Assembly (NCBI RefSeq): GCF_000024405.1
Contig: NC_013517.1
Location: 3,441,989-3,505,988 of the forward strand
DNA length: 64,000 nucleotides
DNA from: Sebaldella termitidis ATCC 33386
GTDB taxonomy: Bacteria > Fusobacteriota > Fusobacteriia > Fusobacteriales > Leptotrichiaceae
Direction: 5' to 3'
The notes beneath the pieces were generated by a model. The model had not been told where the DNA came from. It searched no databases and saw nothing but the letters and a program-made list of their open reading frames with translations. The translations under genes and the position numbers were made by a program. Positions 25,468 to 34,856 of the stretch are shown here, one piece after another (the stretch's first letter is position 1; every line of letters begins with the position of its first letter).

Positions 25468-28400
25468 TTAATCATCTTGATATTTCTTTTTTTCCTGAGC
25501 TTTCAGTTTTCTTTCTTCTACTATTGAGTAAACTACAGGTATGAATACAAGTGTCAGCAATGTCGAACTTGACAGTCCGAATATTACCGCAATTGACATT
25601 CCCTGATAATATCCTGCCCCTGTTCCTATTCCCAGAGCCAGTGGTACCCATCCTAATACTGTTGTCAGTGTAGTCATAAGTATCGGTCTTAATCTCGATC
25701 TACCCGAATCCATAATTGCCTGTCTGAGCTCTACGCCCCGGCTCCGCAGAAGACCGATAAAATCCAGTAAGACTATCGCGTTATTAACAACCATTCCCGC
25801 AAGCATGATAAGTCCTACGAGTACGAACATACTTATCGGTGTATTTGTTATCAGAAGCCCCAGTGTTACCCCTATCAGTGATAACGGCAGTGTTCCCAGA
25901 AGTATTAGAGGCAGTGAGAATGACTCAAGCTGTGCAGCCATTATGAAGTACATCAGGAATATCGAAAGCAGCAATGATTGCGCTAATTCTCCACCCATTT
26001 CCTGCTGGCTGTCTGCATCTCCAGAAAGACCTATCTGATATCCGCTTGCCGGATTTTCATCTTTAAATGCCTGCTGTACTATTTCAAGAGCTTCGTTCAA
26101 TCCTCTTGTACCTATATTTGCTCCTACTTTTATCTGCTGAAGTCCGTCTTGCTTTTCTATCGCCGAAGGTCCTTCTACTTCCTCTACATGCGCAAAATCT
26201 CTTAATCTTACGAATGAACCGTTACTTGATTTCATGCTTAAATCCAGTATCTTATCGTTAGTATCTCTGAACTGTTCCTCCAGCTGGATTGTTACATCTA
26301 TTTCATCATTTCCTTCCCTGATATTTATCGGATCTATACCAAGGACAGACATATTTAATAATGTCGCTACATCTGAGACAGAAATTCCGTATGTTGCTGC
26401 TTTTTCCCTGTCTATAATTACTCTTGCCTGTGGATTTCCGCCTTCATATGAAGATTTTATATCCTTAAGCCAGCCTGTAGCCTGCATTTTTGCTATTATT
26501 CCTTTGGAAATTCTGTCTAATTCATCTATATTATCCCCTTGCACAAGGAATTCAAAATCTCTGTTCGGTGTACTTGTACTGAAGTTTGGAGACAGATTTA
26601 GTTTTATATCCGGTATATCCTGAAGTTGATCTCTTATTCTGTCCATTACTTTGAATGTACTCTCTTTAGTTTTATCTTTTATTTTTACGTTTACTATTGC
26701 ATAGCCTTTATCTACAACCGCTGAGTAAACTCCTGTTGTCTCCTCTTTGGACACTACATTCTCTATTTGCTTTGTTACCTCATAAGATTTTGTCAGGTCA
26801 AGTCCCGAAGATAATTCGGCAACTACTGCATATTCTTTATTGTCTACCTGTGGAAAGAATACCATCTTTACGAATCTTAATCCAAAAATAGCCAGTACAA
26901 ACATTATTAACACTGATATTATTACTACAGCCTTATTATCCAGAGCTTTACCTATAAATTTATAGTATCCCTCTTTCATTCTTGTAAAGAATTTTCCTTC
27001 CGGTTTTACTCTTTTTGCATCCAGAAAGAATTTTGACGCCAGAGGAACGAATAATAATGCTACTACTATTGATGTACTGTGCGCAAACATAATTGACAAT
27101 GATAAATCCTTAAATACCATTCTTGCCGCACCCTGCTGAAGCAGAATAGGAAAGAATACACAGACCGAAGTCGCTGTGGAAGCTACCAGTGCCAGTCCTA
27201 CTTCGTTTGTACCGTTAATTGCCGCTGCGTCTATCGGTTCCCGTTCTTCTGTCATATGCCTGAATATATTATCCAGGACCACGACGGAGTTATCGACCAG
27301 AGATCCTACCCCTAATGACAGTCCCATTAGTGAAACCAGATTCAGTGATACACCCTGTGTAGTTAGCAGGAAGAATGTAAATACTATCGATATCGGAACT
27401 GCCAGTGCTACTACCAGTGTTGCTCTTATATCCTTAAGGAATACTAAAAGCACTATTACTGCAAGCACAAGAGCTCCTACTGCCGTATCTCTAACGTTTG
27501 CTATGGAATCTTTTATATTTTGGCTTCCATCATATATTATTTCATATTTTGAACCTGACGGGAAATATGGTTCCAGCTCTTTCAGCTGCTCTTTTATCTT
27601 ATCGCTTATTTCCACAAGGTTACCATCACTGGTTTTACTTATGGCAATACTTACCGCATCTGTTCCGTCAAGCTTTGAGTATGTATCTCTGTCTTTTGTA
27701 GTATACGATACTTTTGATACATCTTTAAGCTTCAGAGTCTGTCCGCTGTTATTTCGGATAAGTATATTTTCCACCTGATCCAGTGTTTTAATTTCTCCGA
27801 GAACTCTTAAAAGAAATTCTTTTCCTCCTTCTTTTACGAATCCGGAAGGAATTATTGTATTTGAACTTTGGATAAGGCTGTACAGCTCTACGGGAGTCAG
27901 CCCGAAAGCTTCAAGTTTATAAGGATCTACTTCTACCCTTATCTCTCTTGTCAGTCCCCCGAGGGTATCTACCGCTCCTACCCCTTTTATTCTTTTTAAT
28001 CTCTGTTCCAGCATGTTCGATGCGAATGTAGTTATCTCTACCGCATCACTTCCTGAAAAGTTTACCAGTAATACTAAATTACCACTTGCTATTTCATATG
28101 TCCCTACAATAGGAGAATCTGAATCACTCGGCAGATCCTTTTTTATTTTATCTACTTCTGCCTGTATCTGTGTCTGTTTAATATCTGTATCTTCACCATA
28201 CTCGAATTGTACTACTACTGTTGATACTCCCAGTTGTGAGTTTGTCATTACCTTTTTAATACCATCTACGTTTAGTACCGCATCTTCAACCTGTCTTGTG
28301 ATCTGACTGTCCACATCTTCCGGAGAAGCTCCGTTCCATGTAACCGATGCCACAACTACCGGTATATCAAAGTTCGGTAATAACTCCTGTTTCATATTCA

Positions 28401-28488
28401 TCATCGAAACAAGTCCCAAAAAGAACATAACAATTATTATTACAATAGTCGTAACTTTCCTCTTTAGAGCAAATTCTGCTGCTGTCAT
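25468..28488 (-). CDS. RND-family efflux pump inner-membrane subunit (HAE1/AcrB-like)
   Basis: The protein has 1006 residues, in the normal AcrB range. A first transmembrane helix is followed by a large periplasmic loop, helices 2-6, a second large loop and helices 8-12. Typical pieces: PVVVASVTWNGASPEDV, GLSLGVGSLVDNSVVVLDNI (helix 4 with the proton-relay acid region), and GMVVNNAIVLLDFI in the second half. Drug or metabolite efflux by proton antiport is the family role; the substrate is unknown. The unit is completed by an adaptor and TolC-like gene upstream. Confidence 0.93.
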   Translation of the reverse strand: MTAAEFALKRKVTTIVIIIVMFFLGLVSMMNMKQELLPNFDIPVVVASVTWNGASPEDVDSQITRQVEDAVLNVDGIKKVMTNSQLGVSTVVVQFEYGEDTDIKQTQIQAEVDKIKKDLPSDSDSPIVGTYEIASGNLVLLVNFSGSDAVEITTFASNMLEQRLKRIKGVGAVDTLGGLTREIRVEVDPYKLEAFGLTPVELYSLIQSSNTIIPSGFVKEGGKEFLLRVLGEIKTLDQVENILIRNNSGQTLKLKDVSKVSYTTKDRDTYSKLDGTDAVSIAISKTSDGNLVEISDKIKEQLKELEPYFPSGSKYEIIYDGSQNIKDSIANVRDTAVGALVLAVIVLLVFLKDIRATLVVALAVPISIVFTFFLLTTQGVSLNLVSLMGLSLGVGSLVDNSVVVLDNIFRHMTEEREPIDAAAINGTNEVGLALVASTATSVCVFFPILLQQGAARMVFKDLSLSIMFAHSTSIVVALLFVPLASKFFLDAKRVKPEGKFFTRMKEGYYKFIGKALDNKAVVIISVLIMFVLAIFGLRFVKMVFFPQVDNKEYAVVAELSSGLDLTKSYEVTKQIENVVSKEETTGVYSAVVDKGYAIVNVKIKDKTKESTFKVMDRIRDQLQDIPDIKLNLSPNFSTSTPNRDFEFLVQGDNIDELDRISKGIIAKMQATGWLKDIKSSYEGGNPQARVIIDREKAATYGISVSDVATLLNMSVLGIDPINIREGNDEIDVTIQLEEQFRDTNDKILDLSMKSSNGSFVRLRDFAHVEEVEGPSAIEKQDGLQQIKVGANIGTRGLNEALEIVQQAFKDENPASGYQIGLSGDADSQQEMGGELAQSLLLSIFLMYFIMAAQLESFSLPLILLGTLPLSLIGVTLGLLITNTPISMFVLVGLIMLAGMVVNNAIVLLDFIGLLRSRGVELRQAIMDSGRSRLRPILMTTLTTVLGWVPLALGIGTGAGYYQGMSIAVIFGLSSSTLLTLVFIPVVYSIVEERKLKAQEKKKYQDD

Positions 28489-28527
28489 TATTTCACCTCT
28501 TAACTATCTCAAAATTTATTATTCTGA

Positions 28528-29538
28528 CTACTGTACTACTCTTATCTTTTCGCCGTTTTCTATAGTAGTTTGTCCTTCTATCAGATATTGTACTCCTGTT
28601 GTTAGTCCTTCGCCTTCTACAACTGCGCTTTGATCATTTTGGTTTGTTATGTTTACCTTAACCTGTTTTGCTACTCCGTTATCATTAATAAATATTACCT
28701 TGCTTATTCCTTTTATTACTATTGATGTCTGCGGAACCACCAAGCCTTGCGTAGAACCTAAATCTACACTTGCCACACCGTACATACCTTTTTTAAGTTC
28801 ACGGTCGGGATTAGGAATACGTACTTTGATTAGAAACTGTCTTGTAACAGGATCCGCCGCAGGACTCACTTCACTTACGAAAGCTTCTACCTCTTTATTT
28901 ATTTCACTTACTTTTACTTTAACTGCACTTCCTATATGTATCATGCTTATTGTGTTTGCAGGAACACCGATTTCCAGTTCCATGGTATCTTCGCTTACAA
29001 GAGTAAATAATGTATCTCCTACTCTGATTTCCTGATACTGCTTCAGATTCAGCCCGGAAATAACACCGCTTACATCTGCTCTGATGATCGTTCTGTTTAC
29101 GCTGTCATTCGTAGCTGCGAGATTAGCTGCCGCTGAATCAAATCTGCTCTTAGCCGCAAAGTAATCTGTTTCTGTTACCAGTCTTTTTTCATAAAGTGTT
29201 CTCATTTTATCATACTCTACTTTGGCTATGCTGTATTCAGACGAAGCCGACATCTGGCTTGATCTTGTCTGCTGATCATCTATTGCCAGTATCAGCTGAC
29301 CTTTCTGCACATAGTCTCCGTTTTTGAAATTTATAATTTTTAACGTTCCGCTTGATGAAGCCGTGTATGGCACTTCATCCACCGGTTTTATTTCAGCATT
29401 TCCCGAATAAGTCAATTCCAGTGTTTCATTTTTTAAATCTGCTACCTTTACAGGCAGGGCTAATTCTACTGCTTCTTCTTTCTTCTTACATGAAAATATA
29501 AAAACAAGAACTATCAGTAAATAACAAATCTTTTTCAT
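28528..29538 (-). CDS. RND periplasmic adaptor (membrane fusion) lipoprotein
   Basis: The 336-residue lipoprotein has lipobox IFSC with C17. The order is barrel-sandwich half (SGTLKIINFKNGDYVQKGQLI), a coiled-coil hairpin (residues about 95-145), the second half (IIRADVSGVISGLNL), a beta-barrel and a membrane-proximal domain ending EGQTTIENGEKIRVV. It links the pump to the outer-membrane channel. AGGAGG precedes ATG 29538. Confidence 0.92.
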   Translation of the reverse strand: MKKICYLLIVLVFIFSCKKKEEAVELALPVKVADLKNETLELTYSGNAEIKPVDEVPYTASSSGTLKIINFKNGDYVQKGQLILAIDDQQTRSSQMSASSEYSIAKVEYDKMRTLYEKRLVTETDYFAAKSRFDSAAANLAATNDSVNRTIIRADVSGVISGLNLKQYQEIRVGDTLFTLVSEDTMELEIGVPANTISMIHIGSAVKVKVSEINKEVEAFVSEVSPAADPVTRQFLIKVRIPNPDRELKKGMYGVASVDLGSTQGLVVPQTSIVIKGISKVIFINDNGVAKQVKVNITNQNDQSAVVEGEGLTTGVQYLIEGQTTIENGEKIRVVQ

Positions 29539-29552
29539 TTTCCCTCCTAATT

Positions 29553-30809
29553 TTAGTTAAACATAGATTCATATTTAGATATCAAATAATAGTAGTTTAG
29601 ACGTGTTGATATATAGTCTATTTTGCTTTCTCTCAGCTTTACCTCAGCATTCAGGAGATCTCTTAATGTTATCAGATTATACTGATATCTCTCTGTTTCA
29701 AGTTTATATACCTCTGCCGCTGTTTCTACTGCCTTTTGTTTAGTTTCCAGAACCTTTTCGCTGTGAACAATGTCCATATATGTTGATTTTAATGCAGTCC
29801 TTACATCTTCCAGTACATTGGTCTGCTTGAGCTTACTTATTTCAAGGTTATTTTTTGCTTTCTTTACATCATCCTTGGCACTTCCCCAGTCGAATAACTG
29901 CCATTTAAATGTAACACCAAAAGTCATAAAAGAATTTTCTCCCTTAAAACTGTCTGAAAATTCCGGCTGTGAATCTGTTCCATAAGATACACTTGCATTT
30001 ATTGTCGGATAATAAATTGACTTCGCACTGTCGATATTAATTTTTGATATTTCAGACTGTAATTCTGAAATTTTATATTCTGAATTTTCATCTTCCAGTC
30101 TTATGATATCTTCTGTATAATTGATCTTGCTGCTGAACTTATCCGCTACAGTAAATGGAACTACCTCAATATCACTTCCTACCCTCATTCCCAGAGCTTT
30201 TATCAGATTATCCTTTGCTATATTTACCTGATTCTGATTATCCAGAATCTGTGCCTTTACTTCCAAAACTGATCTTTCTGCTTCAAGAAGATCAGGTCTT
30301 GTAGCCAGACGCACATTATATTTCTCTTTTATTATTCTTAAGTTTTCATTCAGTGATTTTTCTGAGCTTTGAAGAACTTCTGTCTTGTTTTCATAATTCA
30401 GAACCTCTATATACATATCTATCACATTCAGGACTGTGTCCTTCTTACTTTTCTCCAATTGATACATGGATAAATTTTTAGCTGTTTTAGCTGTTTTTAT
30501 ACCCGCTGCAATTTTACCTCCCTGAAATATCGGCTGCTCCAGACTGATTGCCTGACCGTGCTTACCATCAGGGACTTGTGCATTAGATCCTTCAGCAGTA
30601 AAAAACATCTCATTGGATATGAAATTCACTTTAAAAAATGAGTCTTTCCATGATTTTCTAACATCCAAATCGCTGTTTTCAAGGTTTTTCATCTCTATTT
30701 TAATGTCTCTGTTATTTTTCAAAGCCATTTCAGCTGCTTCCTGAATAGTGATTTTTTCTGCTGCCAGAGCACTTAAGCACAGGGTAAGATACACCGCTAA
30801 CTTTTTCAT
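29553..30809 (-). CDS. TolC-family outer-membrane efflux channel
   Basis: The product has 418 residues. A signal peptide (to LSALAA) is followed by two TolC-type helical repeats: ITIQEAAEMALKNNRDIK and later EYKISELQSEISKINIDSAKS, with YYPTINASVSYG in strand regions. It ends in a short tail KYESMFN. It forms the outer-membrane exit duct for the RND pump in the same operon. It overlaps the tetR stop by 4 bases (ATGA). Confidence 0.92.
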   Translation of the reverse strand: MKKLAVYLTLCLSALAAEKITIQEAAEMALKNNRDIKIEMKNLENSDLDVRKSWKDSFFKVNFISNEMFFTAEGSNAQVPDGKHGQAISLEQPIFQGGKIAAGIKTAKTAKNLSMYQLEKSKKDTVLNVIDMYIEVLNYENKTEVLQSSEKSLNENLRIIKEKYNVRLATRPDLLEAERSVLEVKAQILDNQNQVNIAKDNLIKALGMRVGSDIEVVPFTVADKFSSKINYTEDIIRLEDENSEYKISELQSEISKINIDSAKSIYYPTINASVSYGTDSQPEFSDSFKGENSFMTFGVTFKWQLFDWGSAKDDVKKAKNNLEISKLKQTNVLEDVRTALKSTYMDIVHSEKVLETKQKAVETAAEVYKLETERYQYNLITLRDLLNAEVKLRESKIDYISTRLNYYYLISKYESMFN

Positions 30810-31411
30810 ATTTCCTCCTTTTGTATTCCGTGTAATATCAAAGTCGTCAGATCTTCAATAATTCCTTCTTTGTTTTGCTCTATAAATTCAGCTTCTCTCT
30901 CTTTCAGATTTATCATTATAAATGTATGTATAGACGAGATTGTATATTCTATTACCAGGGTTTTGTTAAAATACCTTTGATTCTCACCCAGCTTTTCGAA
31001 TATATTTTCTCTGACAAACTTTACATCCACTTCTTTGAAACTCGGAAGCTTTCTTTTTATTTCGTCTACTTTGAAAAAGTCATTAAATATGACCTGTTGA
31101 ATTAGAGCAGTCACATTTTTATTAACCATGGTTTTCTCTATTGAGGTTTTCAGATAGAGCCTCAGGGTACTTTCAGCATCCAAATCCTTAGTTTCTTCTG
31201 CCGTTTTATCCAGTATTATACAATGCTGTTCAAATAAATAGTTTAGTATCCCCAGCAATAAAGACTCTTTACTGTCAAAATATGTGTAAAAACTCCCCTT
31301 AGATATACTCAAGGAATTGGTAATCTCCTCTACTGTTGTTTTCAAATATCCAGCTTCACCAAACAGCTCGATTGCCTTTTCCAAGATTTTCTTTTTTTTG
31401 TCTTCCTTCAT
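30806..31411 (-). CDS. TetR-family regulator of the RND operon
   Basis: The 201-residue protein has the TetR helix-turn-helix at about 28-48 (TTVEEITNSLSISKGSFYTYFDSKESLL). The C-terminal ligand-binding part is variable and gives no clue to the effector. It is the first gene of tetR-tolC-adaptor-RND-PII-like and lies behind a promoter with two GAC-N6-GTC palindromes, so autorepression of the whole operon with relief by a pump substrate is likely. AGGAGG lies 11 bases before ATG 31411. Confidence 0.9.
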   Translation of the reverse strand: MKEDKKKKILEKAIELFGEAGYLKTTVEEITNSLSISKGSFYTYFDSKESLLLGILNYLFEQHCIILDKTAEETKDLDAESTLRLYLKTSIEKTMVNKNVTALIQQVIFNDFFKVDEIKRKLPSFKEVDVKFVRENIFEKLGENQRYFNKTLVIEYTISSIHTFIMINLKEREAEFIEQNKEGIIEDLTTLILHGIQKEEI

Positions 31412-31439
31412 TATTTGACAAACCTCCTAAATTTTTCCA

Positions 31440-31482
31440 TGACCTGTTAGTCAATTCTATCTTATCTTGACTTTATTGTCAA
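31440..31482 (-). promoter_or_regulatory. Promoter and twin operators of the tetR-RND operon
   Basis: Minus-strand TTGACA (31477-31482) and TAGAAT (31454-31459) have 17-bp spacing. TTGACTTTATTGTCAA (31467-31482) is a palindrome covering the -35, and TGACCTGTTAGTCA (31440-31453) is a second one just after the -10. Both are GAC-N6-GTC. This is a textbook position for TetR repression. Confidence 0.8.
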
Positions 31483-31690
31483 TAAAAAAATTAATATTTT
31501 TGCACTCTGGCAGAGATTCTTCCCAAAGTCTTTCCAGCTATACCTCGGAAACACTCATGTAAAAATTTTACTAGAATGACCGCTTCATACAATACTGTCC
31601 AAAGCTTTATTATACTAATTCATTCTAGTTTTATATTTTTAAAACCTATAATAATATATAACATATATTTTTTCTATCTATAATTGATAT
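31483..31690. other. Region between RND operon and trp promoter
   Basis: Contains a 10-bp inverted repeat, ACTAGAATGA at 31570-31579 and TCATTCTAGT at 31620-31629, with a 40-base loop and a TTTTAT tail. It may insulate the divergent units. No gene seen. Confidence 0.4.
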
Positions 31691-31719
31691 TTGACTTCAA
31701 GGCATTAATATTATAGAAT
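31691..31719 (+). promoter_or_regulatory. trp operon promoter
   Basis: TTGACT (31691-31696) and TAGAAT (31714-31719) with 17-bp spacing, about 38 bases before the leader peptide start. Confidence 0.75.
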
Positions 31720-31757
31720 CTAGGAAATAAAAAACAATAAAAACAAAGGAGAGAATT

Positions 31758-31829
31758 ATGAAAAGAAATTTTTGGAGCTGGTGGAATAATATTTTACAAT
31801 TTAATATTTTTTCTGCCCTTACCAAATAA
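31758..31829 (+). CDS. trpL: trp operon leader peptide
   Basis: A 23-codon ORF starts at ATG 31758 behind AAAGGAG. Codons 6, 8 and 9 are TGG (the run is Phe-Trp-Ser-Trp-Trp), which is the hallmark of a tryptophan attenuator: the ribosome stalls here when charged tRNA-Trp is scarce. Two terminator hairpins follow before trpE. The stretch 31802-31812 can pair with the 5' arm of the first terminator, giving a candidate antiterminator that would be free when the ribosome waits at the Trp codons. Confidence 0.9.
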   Translation: MKRNFWSWWNNILQFNIFSALTK

Positions 31830-31856
31830 TTTTTGTGATTCTTTTATATTTATATT

Positions 31857-31894
31857 AAAGAGATATTATCAAATCTGGTGATATCTCTTTTTTT
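31857..31894 (+). terminator. trp attenuator terminator 1
   Basis: AAAGAGATAT/ATATCTCTTT, 10-bp perfect stem, 14-base loop, then TTTT. The 5' arm (31858-31868) is complementary, with two G-U pairs, to TAATATTTTTT at 31802-31812. Confidence 0.88.
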
Positions 31895-31896
31895 AC

Positions 31897-31936
31897 AAAG
31901 AGTTTCCTTATATTTGCGGGAGACTCTTTTTATTTT
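31897..31936 (+). terminator. trp attenuator terminator 2 (tandem)
   Basis: AAAGAGTTTCC and GGGAGACTCTTT form a second stem (one G-U) with a loop TTATATTTGC and a TTATTTT tail, directly after terminator 1 and before the trpE ribosome binding site. It may give a second stop for readthrough. Confidence 0.8.
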
Positions 31937-31955
31937 ACAAATCCGGAGGCCGATT

Positions 31956-33215
31956 ATGATCATAAAACCAAAGTGTGAAGCTGCTGACTGCTTCAAATAT
32001 ATAAAGAAAGTTTTTCCTAACAGCTATCTTGCCGAAGATAACAGACAGATAATAATAGGAATTGATGTTGTCTATTTTGATTCTGACACATATACCTATT
32101 CAGATCTGCGTGAATTGGTAAAATCAAGAAAAAGCATTGCAGAATTTTCCGGATTGTTCGGAGTATTCTCATACGAGACTATCCATTATTTTGAAAAGAT
32201 AAACAGAAAAGAAAAAGCGGAATATGACTATCCTGAATTTATATTTTCCGATGCCGGAGCCTATCTTCATTTTGACAAAAAAAATTCTGAATTCAGCTTT
32301 TTTGGAGATACAGAAAAATATTCAGATTTACTTTTACAACTGAAAGATGTGGCGTCTGCCGAAAAGTCCGAAAATAATAAAAGCTTCAAAATTCTCAGTA
32401 ATGAATCCGAGAAAAAAAATATTTTTCTGAAGAATGTTAATGAAGCCAAGGAATATATAAAAAAAGGCGATATTTTCCAAATTGTGCTGAGTTCTCAGAT
32501 AATAATCGAATCAGACTATGATCCTTATGATTTCTATATGGAACTTACAGAAAAAAATCCTTCGCCGTATATGTTTTATTTCCCCACACCATACGGAACA
32601 GTCATAGGCTCAAGTCCGGAAATACTTTTGAAAATAGAGGACAAACAGATTTTCATAGCTCCCATTGCAGGAACAAGACCCAGAGGCCGTGACCCGGAGG
32701 AAGACAAAATATTAGCCCGTGAACTTTTAAATGATGATAAAGAGCTGGCAGAACACAGAATGCTTATAGATCTTGCACGAAATGACATAGGAAAGTTCAG
32801 CAGCCCCGGCAGTGTGAAAGTAAAGAATCCTATGCATGTAGAATACTTCCAGCATGTTATGCACATTGTAAGCGACGTTTACGGAGAGCTTGCTGACGGA
32901 ACAGATATTTTTGACGTTATTTCTACTGCTTTTCCAGCGGGAACCTTGAGCGGAGCCCCGAAAATCAGAGCAATGGAAATAATTGCAGAGCTTGAACTCC
33001 ATAAGAGAAATATCTACGGCGGCGGAATAGGCTTTCTTCATTATAACGGGAATTCACAGATCGCCATTATTATAAGAACAGCATTTTATAAAGATAAAAA
33101 ATACTATATACAGTCAGGAGCCGGAATCGTATATGATTCAGATCCGGAAAAGGAATATCTTGAAATACTGCATAAAAGAAAGTCGCTCACAGGTATACTG
33201 ACTGATTGTAAATAA
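31956..33215 (+). CDS. trpE: Anthranilate synthase component I
   Basis: The 419-residue enzyme makes anthranilate from chorismate with ammonia from TrpG. The chorismate-binding part shows the family blocks ENPSPYMFYF, IGSSPEILLKI, IAGTRPRGRDPEED, LIDLARNDIGK, FPAGTLSGAPKIRAMEII, and a final QSGAGIVYDSDPEKEY. The open frame extends upstream through the terminators, but CGGAGG before ATG 31956 fixes the start. First structural gene of the operon. Confidence 0.96.
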   Translation: MIIKPKCEAADCFKYIKKVFPNSYLAEDNRQIIIGIDVVYFDSDTYTYSDLRELVKSRKSIAEFSGLFGVFSYETIHYFEKINRKEKAEYDYPEFIFSDAGAYLHFDKKNSEFSFFGDTEKYSDLLLQLKDVASAEKSENNKSFKILSNESEKKNIFLKNVNEAKEYIKKGDIFQIVLSSQIIIESDYDPYDFYMELTEKNPSPYMFYFPTPYGTVIGSSPEILLKIEDKQIFIAPIAGTRPRGRDPEEDKILARELLNDDKELAEHRMLIDLARNDIGKFSSPGSVKVKNPMHVEYFQHVMHIVSDVYGELADGTDIFDVISTAFPAGTLSGAPKIRAMEIIAELELHKRNIYGGGIGFLHYNGNSQIAIIIRTAFYKDKKYYIQSGAGIVYDSDPEKEYLEILHKRKSLTGILTDCK

Positions 33216-33249
33216 AAATGCATACTAATTTTTTAAGGAGGAAAATCTT

Positions 33250-33843
33250 ATGATTTTATTAATAGATAACTATGATTCTTTTGTTTTCAACGTAAAGCAG
33301 TATGTCGAGGATATCAGCGGGAAAAGAGTCCATACTGTAAGAAATGACCGCATTACCATTAAAGATATTAAAAAGCTAGACCCTTCGGGAATAATACTCT
33401 CACCGGGACCTAAGCACCCTGCTGACAGCAATATATGCCTTGATATCCTGAAAAGTATTCCGGATATCCCCGTACTTGGAATCTGCCTCGGTCATCAGGC
33501 TGTGGGCTACTCCTGCTCAGGTCTGATAAATCGTCTCAGCATACCGGTTCATGGAAAAGTTTCCAATGTAAATATTATAAAGAAAGAAAAACTGTTTCAA
33601 AATATCCCGGAAAAGTTTTCAGTTATGCGCTATCACTCATTGTATATATCAGAAAATAATTTTCCGGAAGAACTTGAAATTTTGGCAAAAACAGATGACG
33701 GCATAATTATGGCAATAAAGCATAAAACTAAAGAAATATACGGAGTACAGTTTCATCCGGAATCATATTTTACAAATTACGGAAAGGAAATTCTGAAAAA
33801 TTTCCTGTCTATCTCATATAATCAGGAGGAATATTCATGTTAA
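33250..33843 (+). CDS. trpG: Anthranilate synthase component II (glutamine amidotransferase)
   Basis: The 197-residue class I amidotransferase supplies ammonia to TrpE. Catalytic C79 lies in VLGICLGHQAVGY, and the His-Glu pair in VQFHPESY. The N-terminal LIDNYDSFVFNV and SPGPKHPADS are typical. It is separate from TrpD here. AAGGAGG precedes ATG 33250; its end overlaps trpD by 7 bases. Confidence 0.96.
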   Translation: MILLIDNYDSFVFNVKQYVEDISGKRVHTVRNDRITIKDIKKLDPSGIILSPGPKHPADSNICLDILKSIPDIPVLGICLGHQAVGYSCSGLINRLSIPVHGKVSNVNIIKKEKLFQNIPEKFSVMRYHSLYISENNFPEELEILAKTDDGIIMAIKHKTKEIYGVQFHPESYFTNYGKEILKNFLSISYNQEEYSC

Positions 33844-34856
33844 GAAAATATATTGTAAAGTTACAGGATAAAGAAAGATTATCAAATAATGACTTTGAAG
33901 AAATAGTAAAAATTATCGCAGATAAATCATATGATGAAAATCAGCTGAGTGCGCTCCTTGTACTTATCTCGGAGGAAAGCCTCACACCAGAGGGGTTAGC
34001 CGCTTTTGTAAAAAACATTCTGAAATACAGCTCCACTTTTGAAGATAAGAAAGCTATGATTGATGTATGCGGAACAGGCGGTGACGGCTTCAAAACCATT
34101 AATATTTCCACGGCAACAGCATTTATATGCGGAGCACTGGGAGTAACCGTGGCAAAACACGGCAACAGAGCAGTTTCCAGCAGAAGCGGAAGCAGCGACA
34201 TTCTGGATATTCTTAATGTTCCTCTGGAAAGTTCTATTGATAAACAGCAGCATATATTAAAGAATCAAAATCTTTCTTTCTTTCATGCTCCGTATTTTCA
34301 TAAACTGGTGGGAGAAGTAAAAACTCTTCGGGAAAAACTCGGAGTAAGAACAGTTTTTAATATTCTGGGACCCCTGCTTCATCCAAACCTCTCGCTGAAA
34401 TACCAACTTGTAGGAATTTATCATAAACCTGTACAGAGTCTTTATGCCGAAACACTCCGGCATCTGGGACGGGAGCATGCACTTATCGTAAGAGGAAATG
34501 ATGGTCTTGATGAGATATCCATTACTGCGGACACTGAGATCATTGAGGTAAAACAAAATGAAATAAAGAAATTTTCCGTTTCTCCGGAAGAATATGGTTT
34601 TAAAAGAGCCCCGCACAATGAAATCACTGGCGGAAATCCCGGAGAAAATGCCGAAATCCTTATTAACATACTAAACGGCAGGGAAAAAGGAGCTAAAAGA
34701 GACATTGTCGTATTGAATTCAATGTTTGCCCTTTACACATCAGATTTTTCCGATTCTCCGGAAAAAGCAAAAACAATAATAGAAAATGCTTTGGACAGCG
34801 GTCATATATATGATTATTTCAGAAATTACATTGATTTTTTAAAGGAGGTAAGCTAA
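33837..34856 (+). CDS. trpD: Anthranilate phosphoribosyltransferase
   Basis: The 339-residue enzyme transfers phosphoribose from PRPP to anthranilate. The glycine-rich CGTGGDGFKTINIST, KHGNRAVSSRSGSSD and the NILGPLLHP block are all present. ATG 33837 overlaps the trpG end, indicating translational coupling; its stop shares a base with the trpC start. Confidence 0.96.
   Translation: MLRKYIVKLQDKERLSNNDFEEIVKIIADKSYDENQLSALLVLISEESLTPEGLAAFVKNILKYSSTFEDKKAMIDVCGTGGDGFKTINISTATAFICGALGVTVAKHGNRAVSSRSGSSDILDILNVPLESSIDKQQHILKNQNLSFFHAPYFHKLVGEVKTLREKLGVRTVFNILGPLLHPNLSLKYQLVGIYHKPVQSLYAETLRHLGREHALIVRGNDGLDEISITADTEIIEVKQNEIKKFSVSPEEYGFKRAPHNEITGGNPGENAEILINILNGREKGAKRDIVVLNSMFALYTSDFSDSPEKAKTIIENALDSGHIYDYFRNYIDFLKEVS

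Noticed and set aside
31878-31955. Upstream extension of trpE
   Set aside because: It runs through both attenuator terminators; the ribosome binding site is at ATG 31956.
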